Below are positions 50,732-57,442 of a stretch of 64,000 nt of DNA, piece by piece. The translations under genes and the position numbers were made by a program. Location of the stretch: the NCBI GenBank assembly GCA_963678095.2, contig CAXXXP010000001.1:620001-684000 (forward strand), read 5' to 3'. Under the pieces are notes generated by a model. That model was not told the origin of the DNA. It searched no databases and saw only the letters and a program-made list of their open reading frames with translations. The DNA comes from G963678095 sp963678095. Lineage in GTDB: Bacteria > Bacillota > Negativicutes > Selenomonadales > Selenomonadaceae. Positions within the stretch are counted from its first letter, which is position 1, and each line of letters starts with the position of its first letter.

Positions 50732-51281
50732 TGATATCACCATTTCCGTTATCTCTGTTTTTATATAACTTTTTCTTCCAAATAAAGCAATATATAATAA
50801 ATATTCCTATCGAAACAGTAATCACTCTTTCGGTGCGAGCTTCTTTCATTTCGGATATATGTTTCTCTATTATTTCTTTTGGCGGATTATGCCCTGGATA
50901 TTTATTTGCAATATATGAAAAGTCTGCACCAGGGTCTTCATTTTCAAAGGCTTCATATTCAGCATCATCTTTACTCAAACCACTTTTTCGCAACTGTAAA
51001 ATTTTTTCATCACGTTTGATTTCCTGTGCATCCATTTCTGCCAACATTTCATCATATTCAGCATCCGTTGGCTTGTAAATAAAATATTCTCCGTGCAAAG
51101 CACTTTCATAATGGCCCAACTCTTCACCGCTATAATAATATGCCATCATAATAGGGAAGGTGGCTATGAGGATAAAACAGCCGATAAATTTGAATGCTTT
51201 GTTTTTCAGAGCAATTTTTTCTGCATAATGCACTATCAATATATAAATAAGTACTGCGATTATTGCAAAAAATATATCCAC
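50715..51281 (-). CDS. Hypothetical membrane protein with long acidic/charged loop (element 1 cargo)
   Basis: 188 residues from GTG 51281, with GGTGATAAAAAGT upstream. Two N-terminal helices (about 2-19, 31-50), then roughly 90 charged residues that may form a coiled coil (EMLAEMDAQEIKRDEKILQLRKSGLSKDD in parts), and a third helix near 155-172 with a basic tail. No recognised family. First gene of the two-gene element 1 cargo, expressed in the same direction as repressor and integrase. Confidence 0.65.
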   Translation of the reverse strand: MDIFFAIIAVLIYILIVHYAEKIALKNKAFKFIGCFILIATFPIMMAYYYSGEELGHYESALHGEYFIYKPTDAEYDEMLAEMDAQEIKRDEKILQLRKSGLSKDDAEYEAFENEDPGADFSYIANKYPGHNPPKEIIEKHISEMKEARTERVITVSIGIFIIYCFIWKKKLYKNRDNGNGDINEKTA

Positions 51282-51297
51282 TTTTTATCACCACACT

Positions 51298-51374
51298 TAT
51301 TTTAGCCGCGAGCAAATGCCCGCGGCATTTTTCTAAATATACTGTCAAATCATCATTTGCATTAAAACCTGTTT
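51298..51374. repeat. Conserved block B, copy 1 (immA side of the cargo slot)
   Basis: TTTTAGCCGCG through the 3' end of immA is almost identical to 58367-58444. It holds the hairpin GCCGCG-AGCAAATGCC-CGCGGC followed by ATTTTT on the + strand. Confidence 0.88.
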
Positions 51375-51773
51375 TAATTCATCGCGAGAGGGTTGTTTTT
51401 CCGAAAGGTAGCGATCGATAAGCTCTGGACTTATATCGCTAGAGTGGGCGAGTAGGTAGGCGGCATATTCGTTTGCCTCAGTCTCACACGCATTAGATGC
51501 ATAATATGTACTTTCCTCGCGAAAGAAGTACCCATATCCAGCATGTAGGCGAGCGTGGCCAAGTTCATGACAGACTGTTATTTTTTGTGCCTCGTAGCAT
51601 AGCTCTGTGCTTAATATAATGGTCTTTTTGCCTAAAACCCTAACAAGAAAACCTCTGATGTTACCGGGAAGCTGGGTATATAAGATTTTTATATCCAAAT
51701 CCCTGGCCAATTTGAACGGATCGGCCGTGCCGTGTTTCTTTACTAAATTTGCTACGCGCAATTTAATATTCAC
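51345..51773 (-). CDS. immA: ImmA/IrrE-family metallopeptidase (element 1)
   Basis: 142 residues, GTG start after AAGGGGATTTT. The zinc motif HELGH is in VCHELGHARLHAGYG (about 68-82) and a third ligand Glu is likely in ETEANEYAAYLLA. In ICEBs1 and phages of this type, ImmA cleaves the CI-like repressor to trigger induction. It sits next to the repressor gene. The copy in element 2 differs mainly in the middle strand (around residues 30-55). Confidence 0.92.
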   Translation of the reverse strand: MNIKLRVANLVKKHGTADPFKLARDLDIKILYTQLPGNIRGFLVRVLGKKTIILSTELCYEAQKITVCHELGHARLHAGYGYFFREESTYYASNACETEANEYAAYLLAHSSDISPELIDRYLSEKQPSRDELKQVLMQMMI

Positions 51774-51791
51774 ACGTAAAATCCCCTTAAT

Positions 51792-52178
51792 CTAAGAATG
51801 TTTCTTATTTCGTTTATTTCGTTCCTTCGCATCCCAAAAAGCCAATTCAAGCGCAGCTCGTATTTTAGCCTTATCATCATCCGATAGGTTGTATGTTTCA
51901 CCATCAAACATAACCTCTGCATTTTCGAGAAATTTCAATAAGTCTTGAGGCTTTTTGTCTACAATCGGAAATTTTTGAAACTCTGCACCAACGATATCAT
52001 CAACTGTTTTTCCAAATATATTTGATAAATTGGCAACATCATCATGATTTATCGTAGATGTGTAGCCACGTTCCCAGTTAGATATTACCTGCGGTGATTT
52101 TCCGATCATATCGCCAAGTTGTTTTTGTGTCCAACCTTTTTCTTTTCTTAAAACTCGGATACGTTCGCTTATTTTCAC
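51792..52178 (-). CDS. CI-like XRE repressor (element 1)
   Basis: 128 residues from GTG 52178, 8 bp after GAGAGG. N-terminal HTH (RIRVLRKEKGWTQKQLGDMI, PQVISNWERG) and a C-terminal segment NAEVMFDGETYNLSDDDK that is nearly identical to the element 2 repressor, while the HTH is unrelated to it. It probably maintains lysogeny by binding TAACG-N5-CGTTA operators and is the probable ImmA substrate. Confidence 0.88.
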   Translation of the reverse strand: MKISERIRVLRKEKGWTQKQLGDMIGKSPQVISNWERGYTSTINHDDVANLSNIFGKTVDDIVGAEFQKFPIVDKKPQDLLKFLENAEVMFDGETYNLSDDDKAKIRAALELAFWDAKERNKRNKKHS

Positions 52179-52264
52179 ACTAAACACCTCTCGTAAATAA
52201 TAACATAAATTAACGGCATACGATATAAAACTAACGATATTTGAGAATTTTTATAAAAAATACA

Positions 52265-52293
52265 TTGACTTTAACGAAAGTCGTTAGTATAAT
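52265..52293 (+). promoter_or_regulatory. Rightward early promoter (element 1)
   Basis: -35 TTGACT (52265-52270), 17 bp, perfect -10 TATAAT (52288-52293). The spacer is filled by operator 1. Confidence 0.85.
52272..52286. promoter_or_regulatory. Repressor operator 1 (element 1)
   Basis: TAACGAAAGTCGTTA, perfect TAACG-N5-CGTTA palindrome lying exactly between -35 and -10. A degenerate copy TAACGGCATACGATA is at 52211-52225. Confidence 0.8.
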
Positions 52294-52304
52294 TAAAACA
52301 TAGA

Positions 52305-52319
52305 TAACGCAATCCGTTA
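52305..52319. promoter_or_regulatory. Repressor operator 2 (element 1)
   Basis: TAACGCAATCCGTTA, perfect palindrome, 33 bp centre to centre from operator 1, just before the cro-like ribosome-binding site. Confidence 0.8.
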
Positions 52320-52339
52320 TATGCAGGGAGGTGATATAT

Positions 52340-52576
52340 ATGGGAGTAACCGAGAATATTAAAAAAATACGAATGGCTAAAGGGGTATCAAAAACTTTTT
52401 TGGCTAAAGGTTTGAAACTGAGTCTCCAAGGGTATAGATACATCGAGGATGGTGATGTAAGACTTGATGTTGAGCGAATGCTAAAAATCGGTCAGTTGTT
52501 AGGCGTTGATAGCGCCGTTTTTTTAGACGACAAACTAACGGATTCCGTTATTAAAACCGTTAGTAAAACAGCATAA
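52340..52576 (+). CDS. Cro-like HTH protein (element 1)
   Basis: 78 residues from ATG 52340, 6-7 bp after GGAGGTG. Small XRE-type HTH (ENIKKIRMAKGVSKTFLAKGL, YRYIEDGDVRLDVERMLKI). It is divergent from the CI-like gene across the operator region. A third perfect operator lies in its own last codons. The likely role is Cro-like control of the lysis-lysogeny choice. Confidence 0.8.
   Translation: MGVTENIKKIRMAKGVSKTFLAKGLKLSLQGYRYIEDGDVRLDVERMLKIGQLLGVDSAVFLDDKLTDSVIKTVSKTA
52536..52550. promoter_or_regulatory. Operator 3 inside the cro-like 3' end (element 1)
   Basis: TAACGGATTCCGTTA, perfect TAACG-N5-CGTTA; a further half-site CGTTA is at 52558-52562. Confidence 0.7.
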
Positions 52577-52630
52577 TATCAAGTCCTCTCAGTGAAATTT
52601 TGAAGGTCCTTCATATGACTATTATCCCAC
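52575..52630. repeat. Conserved block C, copy 1
   Basis: 42 bp identical to 59669-59710 and about 54 of 56 overall. Contains the palindrome TGAAGGTCCTTCA. It separates the immunity module from the next, non-homologous, regulatory module. Confidence 0.9.
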
Positions 52631-52648
52631 AGAAAGGAGTGAAAATGA

Positions 52649-53128
52649 ATGCCTAAAATGCGCACTAAACAGGGTGAAAACGTGTACCGAACCGCACGAA
52701 ATGCGGGTGTTTTGTTCACCCACGAACTCAAAAATCAAGAAGGAGCCGCGGAATTGCTGGAGATTGAGCGTACGCGGCTTGCTCGAATCGAATTAGGGCA
52801 AATACAGCCCCGGCCGGAAGAAGTTTTGAGAATGGCGGATAAGTACAATACACCGGAACTTCTCAATTATTATTGCCGCAGCTGTCCGATTGGCAAAGAC
52901 CTGCCATTTATTGAAGCTTTACCCTTCGAAAAGGTTGCTTTGAAAGCCTTGGCAGCACTGCACCGAGCAGATGAGACCAAGTCTATGATTATCAATATGG
53001 GTGACTTAGATATAGGCTGTGCCAATAAAAAGGATCTGTTGAAAATCCTTAATCGGCTAAAATCTATCGAAAAAGTCACTTTGGAGTTTGAACTATTCAT
53101 TAGAAAAAATTTGAAAGGATGTGAGTAG
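52649..53128 (+). CDS. XRE-type phage regulator
   Basis: 159 residues, ATG with GAAAGGAGTG upstream. The N-terminal half has an HTH-like stretch (NQEGAAELLEIERTRLARIELGQIQPRPEEVLRMA in parts) followed by NYYCRSCPIGKDLPF, a CxxC that may bind metal, and a C-terminal helical domain. Found in similar phages ahead of an excisionase-like gene. It ends directly at the next ATG. No counterpart is present in element 2. Confidence 0.7.
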   Translation: MPKMRTKQGENVYRTARNAGVLFTHELKNQEGAAELLEIERTRLARIELGQIQPRPEEVLRMADKYNTPELLNYYCRSCPIGKDLPFIEALPFEKVALKALAALHRADETKSMIINMGDLDIGCANKKDLLKILNRLKSIEKVTLEFELFIRKNLKGCE

Positions 53129-53443
53129 ATGAATAACCTAAATTTCCGTGTGAAATCCGTCCTCAACCAGATGCCAGAAGCATTTTCGGAAATGCTGGAA
53201 GTCATTAAGGCTCAGAAGGAGCGCATCCAGGAGTTAGAAGGAATGATCGTGGCTCGTAGCACTTTACCGGAATACATGAAGCCGGAAGAGATTGCGGAAA
53301 GGCTTGGTGTCAGCAAACCGCACATATACGAAATGCTGCGGCAAGGAAAGATCATTGCTTCTCGTTGTGGCACTCGCTGGGTGATTGAAGGTGCTGAGGT
53401 TCAGCGATATCTAGACCAGACAAAATTTCGAAGTGCATCATAA
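53129..53443 (+). CDS. Excisionase-family DNA-binding protein
   Basis: 104 residues. An N-terminal coiled coil (MLEVIKAQKERIQELEGMIV) precedes a MerR/excisionase-type winged helix with MKPEEIAERLGVSKPHIYEML and RQGKIIASRCGTRWVIEGAEVQRYL. Immediately follows the XRE gene without a gap. Could be the recombination directionality factor for the integrase. Its stop codon is the first base triplet of conserved block D. Confidence 0.78.
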   Translation: MNNLNFRVKSVLNQMPEAFSEMLEVIKAQKERIQELEGMIVARSTLPEYMKPEEIAERLGVSKPHIYEMLRQGKIIASRCGTRWVIEGAEVQRYLDQTKFRSAS

Positions 53444-53528
53444 AAAGATAGCCCGCGCAACGGCAGGCTGAAAGGGTGAGGTTGTCCTCACTGATATTAT
53501 ACCTCTTATGAAAGGGGGGTGAGTGGTA
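53441..53528. repeat. Conserved block D, copy 1 (leader of the XRE protein gene)
   Basis: About 88 bp nearly identical to 59918-60004, starting exactly at a stop codon. Possible hairpins GCC/GGC and GTGAGG-TTGT-CCTCAC, then a strong ribosome-binding site AAGGGGGGTGAG. Confidence 0.9.
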
Positions 53529-53879
53529 ATGGATTACAGTGCAAAAAAATCTTCCAAACCCATAAAAACTTATGTGCTGGGAGGCCCTAAACGGAAGTAT
53601 AGTGGTTTCGGGATGGTGATCCGGTCAGAGCGAGAAAAAAGAGGATGGTCGATCATGCAGCTCTATATAAAGATCAATCAACTCAGCAGCAAGAGCGTTC
53701 AAATCGTATCCTATGAATCTTTGCTCAGATGGGAACGTGGAGAGGGCATACCTCAGATCGAATCTACGGTGGCACTGGCAAAGGTGCTGAATAAGCCGGA
53801 TCTGATAAAGCTCAGAATAGCTGCTATCGAACTCGCAAAAAGAAAAAATCCGCACGAGTTGTCGCTCGCACGGATCTAG
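53529..53879 (+). CDS. XRE-like HTH protein, conserved in both elements (copy 1)
   Basis: 116 residues from ATG 53529. Unusual basic N-terminal tail (SAKKSSKPIKTYVLGGPKRK), then an HTH-like domain (GMVIRSEREKRGWSIMQLYI, SYESLLRWERGEGIPQIEST). Its copy at 60005-60355 differs at only a few residues. The long structured leader suggests post-transcriptional control. Specific role unknown; probably an early regulator. Confidence 0.75.
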   Translation: MDYSAKKSSKPIKTYVLGGPKRKYSGFGMVIRSEREKRGWSIMQLYIKINQLSSKSVQIVSYESLLRWERGEGIPQIESTVALAKVLNKPDLIKLRIAAIELAKRKNPHELSLARI

Positions 53880-53931
53880 GACTTAAAAAAATATTCTAAC
53901 GAAATTATATCACGATCGGAGGAAAAAGCAA

Positions 53932-54027
53932 ATGAGATATGGGTATTGCCGCATGATGAAAGTATCGGAGCTTCGCAGAATCACAAGGAAAGGGGATATT
54001 CGCTTATGTTTAAAAGAATTCCACTGA
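53932..54027 (+). CDS. Small 31-residue conserved phage ORF (copy 1)
   Basis: MRYGYCRMMKVSELRRIT at the start, LCLKEFH at the end. It has GGAGG 9 bp upstream and overlaps the next small ORF by 22 nt in another frame. The element 2 copy (60903-61004) keeps KVSELR-x-IT and LCLKEFH, which supports translation. No known function. Confidence 0.5.
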   Translation: MRYGYCRMMKVSELRRITRKGDIRLCLKEFH

Positions 54028-54101
54028 CGGATTACGGCTGGGAAGTAGTCAGCACAGGGCTAATGCTGATCGGGATCGCGTGTCTGGCGGTGATTTTATG
54101 A
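54006..54101 (+). CDS. Small 31-residue membrane peptide (copy 1)
   Basis: MFKRIPLTDYGWEVV followed by one predicted helix (STGLMLIGIACLAVIL). It overlaps the preceding ORF by 22 nt and the next by 4 nt (ATGA). The element 2 copy differs by one residue (Leu to Ile). Overlap at both ends suggests translational coupling. Confidence 0.5.
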   Translation: MFKRIPLTDYGWEVVSTGLMLIGIACLAVIL

Positions 54102-54382
54102 GTATCGATGAAAAGCTGGATCGCAGCGTAGCGATCATCCACAAACTCAACGCCCTCAAAGAAGATCTGCAAATCCTCGAAGAAAACGAGGCTCACGATA
54201 CTGGCACGGATGAAATGCTCATATCTGTGGGCGATGCAATCTATAATCACACAATATCCGCCGGCGGGCGCAGGCTCTATAAAGTAATGGCCCCGCACCT
54301 CATGGCGGCAATCAAAGAAGAAATCGCCGATCTGCAGGCTGAGATTGACGAAATAAACGCAAAATTTTGGGAGGTAGCATAA
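54098..54382 (+). CDS. Conserved phage protein, 94 residues (copy 1)
   Basis: ATG overlaps the previous stop (ATGA). Largely helical and acidic (DEKLDRSVAIIHKLNALKED, then EEIADLQAEIDEINAKFW). No domain recognised; likely an early phage protein acting with the DUF1351 protein directly downstream. The copy at 61075 is almost identical. Confidence 0.65.
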   Translation: MSIDEKLDRSVAIIHKLNALKEDLQILEENEAHDTGTDEMLISVGDAIYNHTISAGGRRLYKVMAPHLMAAIKEEIADLQAEIDEINAKFWEVA

Positions 54383-55270
54383 ATGGATTTACAAGTATCA
54401 AATCAAATCGGGCGTATCGAGTGGAATATCGACGACATCCGTAAGAACGTCACGGAATATATCGGCAAATTCAGCGGGCTCGTTGTCACGGAAGATAATC
54501 TCAAAGATATGGAAAAGACGCAGAAGGTTCTTGCCACAATTCGGCGGCAGGTAGATAAATTCAGAAAAACTACGAAAGCTGAGTATGAAAAGCCGCTCAA
54601 GGTGTTTGAAATGGAGATCAAGTCTATCCAGGATATTATCGCAGATGCGGAACTTCCCCTCAGTGACCAGCTCAAAAAATATGAGCTCGAGCGGGTAAAC
54701 GCCGAAAGGGTACGGCTAAACGAAACAGCAAAGGAAATCGCCATATCCATTGGGCTACGGGATGAATACTTCTTTTATTTCAGCGTTCTGGCAGAATGGA
54801 CGAACCGCACTGCCAAGAAAGGCGCGGTTGCCAAGGAAATGCAGGAACGGCTGGAACAGATTTTGCAGCAGCAGAACCTAGAGGACCGGCAGAAGGAACT
54901 GGATGCACTCAGACAGCAGCAAATCGAAATGCTATGCCAGACTACCTCTGATTTATTCGGACTGAATACTCCGATTACCGTGCAGGATTGTGCATACGCC
55001 ACGAAACATTGCGAATTGAAGGATTTACCACAAGCCATTAAAACAGTCGCTCAGAAACGTGCTGACGTAGAGCAGCGCATGATGGAAACGGTTGCACCGG
55101 TTATTGCTCCGGTTGATCCGGAGCCGCCGAAGAAAATCAATGATGCGCCGGCACAAAGAATTTTCGATGTGACGATCAGTATTAAGAACCTGCCGGAAAG
55201 CCGGCTGTCATATCTCAAGGAACAGTTGAGAGATATTCGGTATGAATTGAGCGAAACAGAGGTGCATTGA
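54383..55270 (+). CDS. DUF1351-type phage protein (copy 1)
   Basis: 295 residues, starting right after the previous stop with GGGAGG 6 bp upstream. Predicted long coiled-coil (about 45-190) with KDMEKTQKVLATIRRQVDKF and YEKPLKVFEMEIKSIQ, followed by a Pro-rich linker and a C-terminal NLPESRLSYLKEQL domain. DUF1351 genes commonly sit beside ssDNA-annealing recombinases in phages of Firmicutes, as here and at 61360. Confidence 0.78.
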   Translation: MDLQVSNQIGRIEWNIDDIRKNVTEYIGKFSGLVVTEDNLKDMEKTQKVLATIRRQVDKFRKTTKAEYEKPLKVFEMEIKSIQDIIADAELPLSDQLKKYELERVNAERVRLNETAKEIAISIGLRDEYFFYFSVLAEWTNRTAKKGAVAKEMQERLEQILQQQNLEDRQKELDALRQQQIEMLCQTTSDLFGLNTPITVQDCAYATKHCELKDLPQAIKTVAQKRADVEQRMMETVAPVIAPVDPEPPKKINDAPAQRIFDVTISIKNLPESRLSYLKEQLRDIRYELSETEVH

Positions 55271-55272
55271 TT

Positions 55273-55488
55273 ATGGAAAATACAATGCAGCATTATGACA
55301 ATCTCAGAGTTACTCCACGGGATGCGCTTAGAGAAATCGGGTTTGGCAACCTTAAAGGGAAGTCAGATATCAATCCTCAGTGGCGTATAGAGGCAATCAC
55401 AAAGGAATTCGGTCCTTGTGGTGTGGGCGGGAGCCGTGAGGAAAGGCTTGAAACCCCTTATAAATCAAAGGCCTTTTGTGTATGGTAG
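55273..55488 (+). pseudogene. Truncated ssDNA-annealing protein gene (DUF1071/Sak3-like)
   Basis: About 50 family-like residues (MQHYDNLRVTPRDALREI, LKGKSDINPQWRIEAITKEF, GPCGVG) correspond to the conserved N-terminus of DUF1071/Sak3-like phage annealing proteins, which normally continue past residue 150. After GVG the frame runs into GSREERLETPYKSKAF and stops within the integrase end of element 2. The break falls at the att-like core (55442-55459). Either element 1 lost its right part or element 2 inserted here and the rest lies beyond the window. Confidence 0.6.
55442..55459. other. Candidate attachment core at the element 1 / element 2 junction
   Basis: AAAGGCTTGAAACCCCTT, a 15/18 direct match to 49005-49022, lying at the 3' end of integrase 2. 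TTGAC repeats with 11 bp spacing follow at 55495-55510. Confidence 0.55.
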
Positions 55489-56579
55489 TGCTCGTTGACC
55501 GTATTTTGACCTGATTTCTCTATTTTGTCCAAGATTTTGGCAATGTTGTCGCTATCTTTTTGGTACATGTGAGAATATGTTTCCAAAGTTATTTTAGGGC
55601 TTTTATGGCCAACTCTTTTACTGATAGCAGTAATTGGAATACCTAAACTAATAAGATGTGATACGTGGGAGTGGCGCAGGTCGTAAAGACGAATGCGTTT
55701 CACTCCCGCTTTTTTTGTGTATTTTTGAAAGTTGTAGTCGATCGTCCGATAGTTTTGTGGAAACACCTTATCCGTTTTCTCGGCCATCCTGTTAATATAT
55801 TCCTTGATTAGATCCATTATAAAATGTGGCATCGGAATAATTCTTTTTGCAGACGGGGTTTTAGGCTCGGTTTCTTCATCATTGCCACCCATATAGTCTA
55901 ATGTTTTTGAAATACTTATGGTGCTGGCAATAAACGATAGGTCGCTTTCCTCCAGGCACAACAATTCCCCGGGCCGTATACCACCGTAAAAAAGAACGAG
56001 GAATATGACCTTCCATACGATATTGTCAACACCTGCAATAAATAGATCGAATTCTTCCTTTTCCCAGAAATCCATTTCTTTATAATTTTTTTTACCGACA
56101 CTGCCGGCAGCTGCCACAGGGTTTGACTTTAAATTATAATAATGGACAGCATAATTCATTATCGTTGAGAACTGGGAGTTTATTGTCCTTACGGTCGCAG
56201 GAGACATCGTTTTATTTGTCCTAGGGGAAATGTATGCAGTGATCTTATTTTGCCACTCTCGGACAACAGCAGGGGTTATATCGCCTATTTTCATATCTCC
56301 AAGCATAGGTACAAGGTGCTTTTCTAACTTCGACTTTCTTCCTCGTACAGTGCTTTTTTTAGCATGGACGGATAAATCAGCAATATATTTTTCATATAAT
56401 GATTTTAAAGTCATATTTGGTTGCCCGGCTAATTTCTCCTTAAATGCAGTCTCGTATTTTTTAGCATCCCGCGCCAAGGCAAAGCCTCTTTTTGTGGTTT
56501 GCCTATATTCTCCCTTCCAGTCCTTATAACCGAATTTTACATAATAAGTTTTATGAATTTCATCTCGGTATACTGGCAT
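55458..56579 (-). CDS. int: Tyrosine recombinase/phage integrase of element 2
   Basis: 373 residues from ATG 56579, 8 bp after GGGAG; the longer frame starts without a ribosome-binding site. Catalytic domain: Arg in GGIRPGELLCL, YDLRHSHVSHL with Tyr in place of the usual first His of HxxR, GHKSPKITLETY with nucleophile Tyr335. The N-terminal arm-binding part (VYRDEIHKTYYVKFGYKDWKG in parts) differs from integrase 1. Probably functional; the His to Tyr change is seen in natural integrases. Confidence 0.94.
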   Translation of the reverse strand: MPVYRDEIHKTYYVKFGYKDWKGEYRQTTKRGFALARDAKKYETAFKEKLAGQPNMTLKSLYEKYIADLSVHAKKSTVRGRKSKLEKHLVPMLGDMKIGDITPAVVREWQNKITAYISPRTNKTMSPATVRTINSQFSTIMNYAVHYYNLKSNPVAAAGSVGKKNYKEMDFWEKEEFDLFIAGVDNIVWKVIFLVLFYGGIRPGELLCLEESDLSFIASTISISKTLDYMGGNDEETEPKTPSAKRIIPMPHFIMDLIKEYINRMAEKTDKVFPQNYRTIDYNFQKYTKKAGVKRIRLYDLRHSHVSHLISLGIPITAISKRVGHKSPKITLETYSHMYQKDSDNIAKILDKIEKSGQNTVNEHYHTQKAFDL

Positions 56580-56595
56580 AAAATCAGCTCCCTTC

Positions 56596-56609
56596 AGTAC
56601 ATATGTTCT
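56596..56609. promoter_or_regulatory. LexA-like box upstream of int (element 2)
   Basis: AGTACATATGTTCT; the minus strand reads AGAACATATGTACT, one base from a perfect GAAC-N4-GTTC site. Same position relative to int as the copy at 50268-50281. Confidence 0.5.
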
Positions 56610-56616
56610 ATGCAAA

Positions 56617-56661
56617 AATCTATTTTTTACCGCCCCTAAAAAGAGGCGGCTTTATTTATTT
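56617..56661. repeat. Conserved block A, copy 2
   Basis: 45 bp identical to 50289-50333, marking the int-side border of the element 2 cargo slot. Confidence 0.9.
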
Positions 56662-56689
56662 TAAAAAGTGTTGTTTTATATAGATATAT

Positions 56690-57421
56690 TTATTTTGTTG
56701 ACACTTTTAAATCGTTGTGTATTTTATCAAGTAGATCATGGACATAATTATCACTAATCCTTTTAGCTATATCTTTAGGATCAGCGGTACTAAATAAATC
56801 AGATTCTCTCGTGCGAGATTCTGTTCGAGCAAAAATTGTCTCATTTGTTTTAGTATCTCTAAGATTGAATTCAAAAGCAGCAGTGGCATTGCTTGTCAGG
56901 CCTGCCGGTATTGTGTGCGTTACAGTCTGAGGGGTGGTTATTGTAGCGAATTCTCCCGTTGATGTTGTAACTGTAGAGGTACTATATTGTGTTGTGTTAT
57001 AAGCAAATTCTGGCCTATACTGTGAGCCAGTTCCATACTGTAAAATGTTTACAACTAGGTATGCATCGTATTTGTCGATATATTTTTGCATTAATTTATT
57101 TGCACCCGCTGGGTCAGCGTCGTACGCCGCCATGATATCACAGTTATTTTCCTGGTTTACTTTCTTAACTATATCGGCAAACATAGTAATCTTTATATTC
57201 CTATCTTCAGATAATTCTTTAACAATAACATCTGGAAATGTCATTGAAATATACGGATCATACACATAGGAAGATGTACTAGACGGAACCCCACAAAGTA
57301 AAATGATATTTTTTATATGACTAGCATTATATTTGTCGTTCTTGTATTCTGATTTTTCAGCAAAGGCAACGCTCGTAAATAAAATCACTAAAGCAAGTGT
57401 AAAAAAATAAATTCGCTTCAT
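56690..57421 (-). CDS. Hypothetical exported protein (element 2 cargo)
   Basis: 243 residues with a clear signal peptide (MKRIYFFTLALVILFTSVAFA, cleaved after AFA near 21). The mature part has IKNIILLCGVPSSTSSY, DVIVKELSEDRNIKI and a Thr/Ser-rich central loop (TTQYSTSTVTTSTGEFATIT), then AAFEFNLRDTKTNETIFARTES. It resembles small secreted/periplasmic proteins with a DUF4136-like feel, but I do not claim that family. AGGGGCG precedes ATG. It is the second gene of the cargo, 21 bp behind the membrane protein gene. Confidence 0.7.
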   Translation of the reverse strand: MKRIYFFTLALVILFTSVAFAEKSEYKNDKYNASHIKNIILLCGVPSSTSSYVYDPYISMTFPDVIVKELSEDRNIKITMFADIVKKVNQENNCDIMAAYDADPAGANKLMQKYIDKYDAYLVVNILQYGTGSQYRPEFAYNTTQYSTSTVTTSTGEFATITTPQTVTHTIPAGLTSNATAAFEFNLRDTKTNETIFARTESRTRESDLFSTADPKDIAKRISDNYVHDLLDKIHNDLKVSTK

Positions 57422-57442
57422 AAAAAATCGCCCCTTTTAGTA

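Noticed and set aside
48994..55471. CCTTGATATATAAGGG and CCCCTTATAAATCAAAGG as inverted repeats of an invertible segment
   Set aside because: Similarity is imperfect and inverted, and the overlapping direct repeat GGCTTGARACCC explains the site better as an att core.
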